Shown here one piece after another: positions 21,870-32,000 of a stretch of DNA of 64,000 bases; position 1 is the stretch's first letter, and every line of letters starts with the position of its first letter. Position numbers and translations under genes: made by a program. The notes under the pieces are model-generated. The model saw only the letters and a list, made by a program, of their open reading frames with translations. It did not search any database and was not told where the DNA came from. Source of the DNA: Linnemannia hyalina (lineage: Eukaryota > Mortierellomycota > Mortierellomycetes > Mortierellales > Mortierellaceae). The stretch is taken from NCBI GenBank assembly GCA_019671135.1, contig JAHRHY010000013.1, positions 310,001 to 374,000 on the forward strand, given 5' to 3'.

Positions 21870-23578
21870 TCATCGAGCGCTGGTTGCCTTTCGTCCATGC
21901 GCTCTCGATGCTGCTGCATTGAACCCCCAGAACAGACCCAGTCTCAAGCACCGTAGCTTCTCCTGCTCCAACCACTCGGCCACCTGATGTTTCCAGTAGA
22001 CAGCTGGTGAATGATGCATTAGCGTCGTGCTCGGGATATGGTGCTGAATCACGCGGATTGGTGTTGTTGACGAATTGGAGGCGGCGACTTGTGAGACGGA
22101 CAATGGTAGTGTTGAAGGGAAGGAGGGCATCGAAGTTGTTGTTGGTGTGGAGGCGGGTGCCCTGGTAGGAGCTGGTCCCAAGTTCCCGCTACTGCTGTTG
22201 GTTGAATTCGTTCCTGAGAAGTATGATAGCTGCGACTGGCTGGAACTAGCGACTTGGGCAGGAGTGAATGTTGTTGTTTGACCGGAGGATGTGTTCATGG
22301 CGTTCATGCTCTGTGCTATCCGACGGTGGTGGGGCAGGATCAGGGGCGAGGGCATTTGCAGTCCTGGGGTTATGTACACCGCTGTACGAGTAGCATTGGT
22401 GTTGGTGATGCTGTTCGGCTGAAGGAGGGCTCCTGTGGACTGTGATCCTGAATGTGATCGAGAAGAGGCCAATGCACTCAAAGCAGACGAACTCGCCGCC
22501 TCTACATTGCCGATTGATCCCCTGCAAAGTCCGTGTTCGTCCGTGTTGCTAGGCATAGAGTCCAGACCATCATCGTTCCTGTCGATCATGTAGCTTGGGA
22601 CCTTTTTAAGGGCGTGGGAGAGCGCGCCATTGGATGTGGATCCCGATCGACCCTGAAGCACGGCGGAAGAAGAGGCAAGAGACCCTGACGCCTCTTGTTC
22701 CGACAGCTGGTGTTCTCTAATCCAAGAAGGTGACAAGAGGGGCTTTTGTCCTGCAAAGATCGATCCTGATATAGTCAACTTGTATGATAATCTCCAGAGT
22801 AGAGCATCGTTAGCGATGAGGCTAGAAAACAATATAAGAGACAGTAGAGTTGCATTGGTCAGTACACGGTAAACCTTTGTTTTCCTTAGACTCAGCTTTC
22901 TTTTTTTTTTCTGGGCGATCCTCGGGTAGTGGAATTGGGAATACAGCCGTCATTGGAGTATGTCCTCACAACAAACAATGTCAACAGATACAAGACACTC
23001 AAGAGCCCGTGCTGCGGCGAACCAACAAATCGCACTGGGATCAAAGGATGGTGTACGTGTGAGAAAAAAAGAATGAGGGTGACTTACTTGTGAAATCGCC
23101 GACTGACTTGCATGGCACGTCCGAGATCCTTGCAATCACAGGCAAGGATAAAAAAGACCAACCTCCAGATATCATCGACTAAGTCCACAGCCCTCGGTTC
23201 CTCGCCCTTGCTCTCCCCGCTGCAGGCATACAGCCCTCCCGGGGTGGCGAAAGACAGCTGTCCAGAACATCGCAGATATTGCTGGTGTCGTTGCTGTTGC
23301 GAGTACATAAGCTGACGCTGCTTCTCCTGCTGTAGTCGCTGTTGCTGCTTGAAGTACGCGACTTGGTGCTGTTTTTGAGTGATGAGGCCATCAATACACT
23401 TGAAGGATTGTCCAGCAGCCGCAAGGGTTGCTGCTGTCGCAAGCAGGTTGGTTGCGGCGATTGAGTCCGATGATGCTGCGAGAAAGGAGGAGGAGGAAGA
23501 AGAGAGAGATGAGGACACGAGACGGAGCTCGGTGGAAGATGGGAGAACGGCGACGGCGACGGCGACGACACTGGACAT
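21870..23578 (-). CDS. F-box-like protein 5, two exons
   Basis: Exon 1 is 23578-23088 and exon 2 is 22821-21870; the GT-AG intron (23087-22822) keeps phase and yields about 480 residues. Residues 1-75 are Ser/Ala/Val-rich, followed by a Gln-rich stretch (YFKQQQRLQQEKQRQLMYSQ). The F-box-like segment starts near residue 140: VDLVDDIWRLVFFILACDCK, DLGRAMQVSRRFHN, continuing across the junction to LIANDALLWRLSYKL. This Leu-Trp-Arg pattern after the helices is typical for F-box proteins. The remainder is Ser/Thr/Asn-rich with no repeat domain visible, unlike its LRR neighbours. The junction is supported by the domain running through it. The upstream in-frame Met at 23803 was not chosen because that extension is pyrimidine-derived low complexity. 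Confidence 0.72.
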
Positions 23579-26500
23579 CCTTGTTTGCTTGATTGTGTGA
23601 ATGTTGTTTGTCTCGGTGTCGATGTTGATGGGTGTTGTTGTCAGGAGTGATGATGGATTGGAAAGAGAAGAGAAGAAAGGGAAAAGGAAACGGGTGATAT
23701 GCGAACACGGGCAACAAAGGAGGCAGAAAGGGGCGAGGGTCAATGCAGCCTGTGGTATGATGACAAAGGGAAAGGGCACGGAGGAATAGAGAAAGGGGGT
23801 CAATTAGCTAGTGGAGAACAAGAAGACAAAGAAACATGAAACCAAGGCGTGAGAGTAAAGGACCACTGTCCAATAGTCCTATATACACTGGTGTGATTGT
23901 TACCCTTCAGGCCAAACAACTAATGCCGGTAGTCATGCAAACAACCAAATTGAGTTGCCCTGTTGGGCTCAGACAGCCAAAGCACATTGCACATTTACCA
24001 CCCGTTCAAAATCAAATTCGAAATGGATCCGACTTTTTATACCTGCCACTGGTTGAACAACAGAATGATGGTCGTCGCGCGTCATACCTTGTTCGTTGGA
24101 AGCATAGTGTTGTCTATCATCTTGGGTAACACTTCCACATCACTTGTGGCGAAGGTTAAATATCTTAGCCGAATAACAAGCATGCTCCTAACACCATTCA
24201 AAAGTGCAAAGGCACATGGACATGGTCCTTAAAAGTCACGCCCCTCAAGTTACAACTGACAGGTCGCGACAAAAAACAACGCGCTCCAACACTCACTAAT
24301 AAAAGCAATTCCTCACTCACTCCCATCAACAGCGCGTGCGCTCAGTAACGAAATCGTTCCGATCATGGGGAGTAATACAATTGATCTCATGGATCATGGA
24401 CGAAGAGTTTCGGCCACAAGAGGAGATCCTCCATGGCAAAGTCGATCAGCCAGCGGCCCCTTTGCAAGGTACGGCTTTGATATCCGATGTCAAAACCACA
24501 TTGGATACTTACCATGGCTTCTGTTACTCAGCGTCAGTTCCAGAGGAATGGGTGGCAGCTGGAAACACTTTTGCTAGGTTGATCACGTCGTGGCTGCTGC
24601 AATGAGAAAAGCGTAGAAGGAGAATGGCCGTGAAGTCATTCTCTTGCTGGATAGTTTCTTATTTAAAAAGTTATTTGCTAAAAGAGAGGCAGCCCAACGC
24701 CCAAAACCAAGTTGGAGCCTTAGTTCCTTACAATCGAAAAAGATACGATGTGGTTTCTAAAGAATACAAGGTGTGTTTGCTAATGTATTTGTCTCTTACC
24801 TCCATCACTACCTGTTTTACACCGCGAAAGAAATAAGTCCTGCGCCGCCTTAATGGTCATGTAGAGGTCATTGAACACGTAGAATGGAAATTTGTCACAA
24901 TATTGGCCGCTCCTTAGTGTGCTTTCCCTCCCTCACGCATACATAGTTGGAGTCTTCCTAACTTGTATTACAGGTAGTTATGGCCTCCTTCCACTATCAC
25001 ATCTCACCCAGGAAATGACACCACTGAAGTAACAAGACTTTACGATCTCCTCGGTTGTCTATCCCGAAACGAGGTTCAACCCATTTACCTACATTCCGGG
25101 TTCTTCATCAAAACAAACAACATCAACTCACCTCGCCCTTCAATTACTAATTGAATTGGTACCCGAGAGAATGAGAGAAAGAAAAAGGAGATGTGAGGTC
25201 CAGATCAGGATCACAAAGAAATTTCGCCCAACCGCAATTAGGAGTCCTTCGTTATCCGGTCTGCGTGTTGTTGTTTGTTGACAGACGTCAAGAAAAATAA
25301 CCCGACAAAAACCACCCGCAAACACGAGCACGTTTTTCATTTATTGTTTACCTCCACGTCCTCCACACACCACTTCGCTCCTCCACTCCATCTCCAATGT
25401 TGCTCGTATTTGTTGTTTAGTTAAACCCCGGAACCCATTGGCCGGGTATTTCGTACACATTTCATCCTATCCATCTAATCATCATCACTGCGACAGTGGT
25501 CGACCATATAACGTCTTGCATTAACTAGAATGAATAAATTACTGTTGAGGGAAAGATGATGATGATGCTTCTGTGTTGCAAAATGTCGCCATGCGTGGGG
25601 AAGAGAAAGCTAACGGTTGAACCCAGGAAGAATCTGTAAACAAAACCTCAAAAAACAATCAGGGACCGGGTGGCGGAATACAAAGAAGGGAAGTACAGTA
25701 CATAGACAAGGTACACACAGGGGCGTAGTACAAAGAAACAAAGAACGCCCAGTGAAGAATAACCTGCTTTTGGCAAGCAATTGTCCAAACTGGATGAAGA
25801 GATGGTGTCCTCATGAATTGAAGATGTCGCGTTATGGTTCCTTCTGTTGTTCAATTGATAGCCACCTTTTGTTGGTTTTCTTCTTTAGTGCAATTCCTGG
25901 AACTTTAATACCAAAAGAATAATTTTCTGAACAAATGGCGCGATTCTCTTTGGACATCCGTGCTATCGCCATGTAATTATCAACGGCCATGTGCGGGCAC
26001 TCAAGACACAACAAAATTAACGTTCACCTTTTTATTGCCCGGTGGACTCTTGATCCCCTTCTTGTCCCTGCATACATAGAGAATGAAGGAGAGAGGGTGC
26101 ATTCCACCCCAGCAGTCCAGTTGGTTCCCTTCCTCGTTCATGATGAAGTCACTTCAAGGTTTTCGTTCTATCCATCCATTCGTCTTCTCCCTTGTCCAAC
26201 CTTAGTATCCACTGTCGTCAACATACCAACTGCTCTGATGAACACGCCTTCTTCTCCATCCGCCATCTTCGTCAGATCTCTTCCCAACCGCTGACACCAT
26301 CGTCCACCAAAACAACTCACTTTTCTCCGGCTAAATACTTCCTTAAGCCCTTCACCTCATACCATCACCATTCACTGAATCCCTTCCTCCAAACGCGTGG
26401 CAACATGAGTACGCCATAAACCCTGAAACACCCAAGCCCAAGCTCACCTTTTTCCCAACACCTCCTGCCGGACCTTTTTTTCTCATATATAACGGTTGCA

Positions 26501-26598
26501 TTTCGCCCACATTCCTCTCTACTCTTTTCTAACCGTCTCGTTCACCACCAACCCGACTCTTGTTCCCTTTACTACCGCCTCTTTTCCATCTTTCAAAG
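23579..26598. other. Long intergenic region with unassigned short frames
   Basis: About 3 kb. The left part is the 5' flank of F-box 5. At 24336-24605 the plus strand has an 89-codon frame (end: WVAAGNTFARLITSWLLQ) whose composition looks protein-like but matches nothing I know; see the findings. The stretch 24600-26400 is more AT-rich than the coding regions and shows no gene. From about 26400 the DNA becomes pyrimidine-rich and leads into the sulfatase gene. Confidence 0.5.
26486..26492 (+). promoter_or_regulatory. Probable TATA box of the sulfatase gene
   Basis: TATATAA about 107 bp upstream of the sulfatase ATG, preceded by a T-run and followed by a pyrimidine-rich leader. The position suits a fungal core promoter. 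No start-site data support it. Confidence 0.5.
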
Positions 26599-28470
26599 AT
26601 GAAAACCACAACCATCCTGGCCGCAGTCCCTGCTGCCTCCCTCCTCCTCCTTTCCTTCTCCCAAATCGCCACCGCTCAATCCAACCCCGAGGCCGAAGCT
26701 GGCGTCCTCCCCGTTGACAACCACAGCCATCGCCCCCCTCACCATGGCGACCAGAAACCCAACTTCTTGGTCTTCCTCACCGACGACCAGGACCGCCGGA
26801 TCAACTCCTTGGATTACCAACCCCTCGTCCAAAAGTACATCCGTAACCAGGGCACGGAGTTTACCAACTATTTCACGACAACGGCCATGTGTTGCCCCAG
26901 TCGTGTTTCGCTTTGGTCGGGCCAGTTTGCGCATAACCATAATGTTACTGATGAGTCCCCTCCTCATGGTAAAGCTTCTTGATTTGAATGTTTGTTTGTT
27001 GACACTTGCAGAGAGGTGCACAAAAAGGACACGAGAGAACTACCAACTCACACAATCCCTCCCTCCTCCTTCCATCGCACAACAATAGGCTCATATACCA
27101 AATTCGTGTCCCAAAAGCTCGACCAGAACTGGCTCCCGACCTGGTTGCAAGAAGCCGGATACTCCAACAACTACATCGGGAAATTCATCAACGGCGTCTC
27201 CCCAACCCTCAAACAAGCCCCCAAGGGTTTCGACACCGCTCATTGGGAACCTCTCGTCGCTCCCAACATCTATACCTTCTACGAGCCGGTCTTTTCTATC
27301 AACAATGGACCCTTGACGAACTACAAGGGATTGTACCAGACCGATATTATCTCGGACAAGTCGGTCGAGATTTTGGATACGTTGGCCAAGAACAAGACAC
27401 AGCCGTTCTTGTTTGTCATCTCGCCTACGGCCCCTCATGACGAGGTCTGGTCGAACGAGAATGGGACTACTTTCACACCCCCCGTCCCCGCGAAACGACA
27501 CGAGCATCTCTTTAAAGGTGTCAAGGTCCCTCGCCATCCAAACTTCAACCCAAAGAACAACGACAAGCCCTCCTGGGTCGGCACCCTCCCTCGCCTGACC
27601 GACGACCAAGTCTCGGCCCTCGACGCGAAATACCGTGCCCGCCTCCAATCCCTCCAAGCAACCGACGAGCTCGTCGAGCGCATCATCAAACGCCTCGAAC
27701 ACAACGGCCAGCTCGACAACACCTACATCGTCTACACCACCGATAACGGCTACCACCTCGGCACCCATCGCATGTACGCGGGCAAGCAAACCGCCTATGA
27801 GGAAGACACAAACATCCCCTTCATCATCCGCGGCCCCGGAATCGCAAAGAACAAAAAATCCAACGCCGTCGCAACCCACACCCATTTCCCCGCAACTGTC
27901 CTCTCCCTCGCAAACCTCCCCATCCCCGACTCGCTCGACGCCCACTCGATCCCTGTCCTCGAAAACAAATCTGTCTACGGCAAGGACCAACCCACAGAAG
28001 CCTTCTCGGTCGAATTCTGGTCCCAGGCCTTCATGGAGAACACCACCGCCCGCTTCGATGCCAACACCTACAAGTCTGTCCGTCTCATCGGCCAAGGCTA
28101 CAACCTCCTCTACACCGTCTGGTGCACGGGAGAGAAGGAGTACTACGATCTTGTCGAGGACCCCTTCCAGGTCAAGAACATCTACAAGTCGACCAAAGTC
28201 ACCTTCATCAACCGTCTCGATGCTTTGTTGAACGTCCTTCGCACCTGCAAGGGCCCCACCTGCCGTGACCCCTGGGCCGTCATCCACTCTTCTTCTTCTT
28301 CCTCTAACAAGGACCATGGAAAGGTCAAGACTGTGCGCTCGTTGACGGACGCGTTGAACAAAAAGTTTGACAAGTTCTATGCCGAGTTGCCCAAATTCTA
28401 CTTCAAGGAGTGTCTGCATTACTACAACCCTTCTAACGAGGAGACTGCCCCTCGCCATACCGAGTTGTAA
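26599..28470 (+). CDS. Secreted sulfatase (arylsulfatase / GlcNAc-6-sulfatase-like)
   Basis: Exons 26599-26968 and 27089-28470, joined in phase across a 120-nt intron at His-Gly, about 583 residues. An N-terminal signal peptide is clear (residues 1-26, hydrophobic LAAVPAASLLLLSFSQIATA). Sulfatase signs: metal-binding LTDDQD at 60-65; active-site signature CCPSR at 98-102, where Cys98 would be converted to formylglycine; YIGKFING; the PTAPHDE segment; and YTTDNGYHLGTHRMYAGKQT with metal-binding Asp-Asn and a Lys. Several Asn-x-Ser/Thr sites suggest glycosylation. The enzyme would hydrolyse sulfate esters outside the cell or in the vacuole; the substrate (sulfated sugar or aryl sulfate) cannot be read from sequence. 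The start at MKTTTI, rather than the Met 13 codons upstream, was chosen because it begins the signal peptide. Confidence 0.93.
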
Positions 28471-29074
28471 AAAAAAAAAAAAAAGCATTAGACATTGTAC
28501 CATACCCCCCTTTTCCTTCACTTTCCAGTAGTAGAATAGCATTTCAACCAATACACTTTATTACAACAATGATCCAAGAAACAACCCCCCCCCCCCGATT
28601 GCTCCCCTTCCTACTTTCAAAAAAGCGCCATTCATGCCCCCCTCACATATATTCCCACACCCCCTCCTCCACTGGCCCTAATCTTAAAAAAAATATGTAC
28701 TATTATTAACTCCTCCATATCAATGTTTTTGACCTCCATGTCTTTTTTTTTTTTTTTTTTTTTTTTGACGTGTTAAGAAAACACGTCAAAAATAGGCCTA
28801 CATCGGGGTGCCAGAAGAGGTTCTACTGCCACCACAAGAACGCCAGCAGCACTGCTTTCCACCCCCCTCCCCCTCATCGCTCACGGTTTCCATGCTAAAA
28901 TAAAGGTATAATTCAAAATTCGCACCACCTCCATCATATACTCAATTTTCTTGCACGTTAGAAACGATCGCTATGAATCAACACTTTTATTCTTTTCTAT
29001 TATCTCAACCGCAACACATGAAAACGAGAGAGAGAGAGAGAGAGGAAGAAAAAAAACAACAACAAAAAAGCCTT
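28471..29074. other. Region between convergent sulfatase and YTH genes
   Basis: Contains an A-run just after the sulfatase stop, a C-run near 28586-28597, a T-run at about 28743-28766 immediately followed by a perfect inverted repeat (separate entry), and a GA repeat near 29028-29041. No gene is seen; it is probably the two 3' UTRs and termination region. Confidence 0.5.
28762..28792. repeat. 13-bp inverted repeat (hairpin) beside a T-run
   Basis: TTTTTGACGTGTT (28762-28774) and AACACGTCAAAAA (28780-28792) are exact reverse complements with a 5-nt AAGAA loop. The left arm is continuous with a run of about two dozen T. Its site between two converging genes would fit a role in 3' end formation or a remnant of a small mobile element; neither is shown. 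Confidence 0.7.
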
Positions 29075-32000
29075 CTAGACTTGAACAACATCAGAAATCT
29101 CAAGGCTGTCATCATCCTCATGGTCGCCTCCTTCCTTACTCTCCTCAGATGTGTTCCCAGCACCAAGAGACTTCTTACGCGACCCACCCGGGGGCGGGAT
29201 CAGCGTCGACGACGATGATACAGTAGAAGACGAGACAGACCGAGAAGATCGAGTTCTGGTTCGGGAAGACGACAAAGGATTTTCATCCCCCTGCGTCAGC
29301 GTCTTTGTCGATTCCGTTAGAGATCGTGACCTGGCCTGTTGTTGCGTCTCATCTTCATCTTCTTCATGATGGTGGCCATTACCGGGTGTTGTCACATCGT
29401 CACCATCGTCATTGTCGTGCCTCGTCCCTTCTTCGGTTTCACCATCATTTTCCTGTTCCTCATCTGCCTCTTCCTGGGTCTCTCCATAGTTTCCCAAGCT
29501 GCTGCCGTCTTCCGCCCTTTCGGCTGCATGGGGATCATGAGGCATGTATCCGTATCCATACATTTGCTAAACAGAAGAATAAACAGAGAGCAAGTTAGCT
29601 ACCCAGAGCATGGTATTCGACACACTACACATCCTACAAAGCATAGCAAGTCCAGGTGGTTAAACATTACCTGATGGTATGCTTCTTCAGCAGGAATGTA
29701 TCCATACGTGAGTCCATCATATCCGATCATGGGCACCATCCCTTCCATTCCATGCACCTCTCCATGCGCACCAGGGATCATCGGTATCGTCGCGGCATGC
29801 CCAGAGACCATAGAGGGCCCAGGTAACATCCCACCAGGCATTGGAGGTCCTTGACCAGGGTGCCACGCCATCGCCCCATGCATAAACGGATTGGGGCCCG
29901 GAACATACGAGTAGCCCATGTACGGTGGCATCACTGGGTATCCAGGAGGCGGGAACGACGCATAGTGTGCGCCATGAGGTCCTTGTCCTGCATACATTCC
30001 TGGATGGGGTGGCATCATTGCACCTCCTGGGTGAGCAGGTCCTTGTCCTCCTCCTGCCATCGGTCCTCCTCCTCTAGCCCCTCCCAAGTGTCCCCCCTGA
30101 TCGTGTGAACCTGGCTGTCCTGCGATCCCCAGTGCCGGCGATGAACCACCGGGTCCATGCTTGAATATATCTGCCCCAGGCGGCGACACATTGGCTCGAT
30201 ACTGGCCAGGGGAGGTCGCTGGCTGAGGCCCTCCTTGTCGCCGGTTATTGTGGGGTGAATTGAATGGAGGCGCCTCATAGCCTCCTCCTACTCCTGTGCT
30301 ACCGCCATGAGGCCCAGCGTACTTGACTCCACCTCCAGGTCCTCCTTTCCGATAATTGGTCGATTGTTCCTGAGGATAGTATCCACCTTGCATATGAGGT
30401 ACGCCTCCATAGGGTGCGGAGCCATATACGCCATGACCGCCTCTGTAGCTCGTCTTGGCGTTCCAGCCAGGCCGTTGGTGCTCTTGCGTCGTGCTAGGAT
30501 GATCCGAGTACAAACCTTGAGGCGTGTTGCTACTGCCATAGTACTGATGGCGAGGCGACGACCGGTATCCACTAGACGTGGAATGAGGTGACTGATAGCC
30601 CTCCGTTCCGAATTGACTGCGATGTGACGAAGGGCGAGGAGAGTGTGCAGACCTTGGACCAGAGCCCTGAGAGCGTGAGGGATCAAGAGAAGGGCGACGG
30701 TCTCCACCACCTGTTGAACCTGTCGAGCGCGTACTCATCATGCTTGACCGGCGGGAAGACGCGGTCCGCTGGGCTGAGAGCGGGGCGAGCGAGTTACTGT
30801 CGCCGGCAACACTGGATCGACGGCTGTCTCCTGTCTCCGAGTTGCTCCTGCTTGTCGTGCCACTAACGCTGCCCCGTCCCTTGCGATTATTGCTAGTCTT
30901 TTTGAACAAACTGACCAATTGCTCGCCCACTGATGGCTCAACCTCTGTTCCATCCTTCGACACTTTGACCTCTCTGTTCTCGTACAATGGATTCAGCATG
31001 TGCGTCGTTCTCGCGAATGGAACCTTATGCCTAATGTCGCCCAAAAAATGTAAACTATTAGATCAAAATGAAAAGCTGACATGCAAGTAAACCTGTGTTG
31101 CATAGTCAATGAATGTGCCTTCAAAGGACTTACATGTCGATCCACTGAATAGGGAATATGATACCCCACGTCTTGGTGGTTGTTGATGCGAGGGAAATTG
31201 CCTCGGCCTCTTCGAAAGTAAGCTGTTTACCTTCCTTCGCCGCTTGCTCAATCTCATCCAGCATCGCCGCCTTCATCTCTGGCGAAAGAGGAATCTCCAC
31301 TGCAGGCTGCCAAATCCGATCCTCTCTGCCTGCCTTGATCGCTGCCTCGTTCTCTACCGAAATGAGATCCATCATCCTATGATTCGAGACATGACCAAGA
31401 TATGTAGCTCGTTAGCGTCAGAATTCCCTGGCATCACATCTATCGGATTAGCAAAGGTAGATTAGCTTTACCGAGCATAGCCAAAGAACTCCCCGCTCTT
31501 ATTGGCACTGAATATAAGGTACACATTCTTGGAGTTCTATTTCACACAAACGATCGAAGAGAAAAGCAACAAATTAGTAGTGAGTACACAGACAATCGAA
31601 TGTCGCAAATCCAGATCGCATTGATGTCTCTTTTATGCAGTAGCCCCCTTTCAAAAAGCACACATACCGTAAAGGCATCGTTCAAGATGGGGACAATTTG
31701 CTCCTGAGTTGCCCAGAGTCCAAATTGCGCACTCAGCTTGAGATCTTCCTCGTTCAAACTCTTCATAATAAAGTACCGCGACTCCGCATACCCTAAGGAG
31801 GAAGACGAGCGAAGCTTTTTGTGGCTCGACTTGGGTTTCCGCTTACTGTGTCTGGAGCCCGTCGGGGAGGATCCTTCACCACCACTTGAAGAGCTGTCGA
31901 GTAGCGGGCTCCCCTCCAGGCGCATTCTTTCCAGGCGGGACTGCACCTCCGAGAGTTCAGGTTGCGCGATTCCAGAATTCATCCGTTGTGTGAGCAAGGG

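Noticed and set aside
25060..25100. Possible tRNA B-box-like sequence GGTTCAACCC
   Set aside because: No matching A box or cloverleaf could be drawn in the neighbouring 80 bp.
27091..28551. 486-codon minus-strand frame opposite the sulfatase
   Set aside because: Shadow of a GC3-biased gene; no recognisable domain and Val/Gly/Asp-rich composition.
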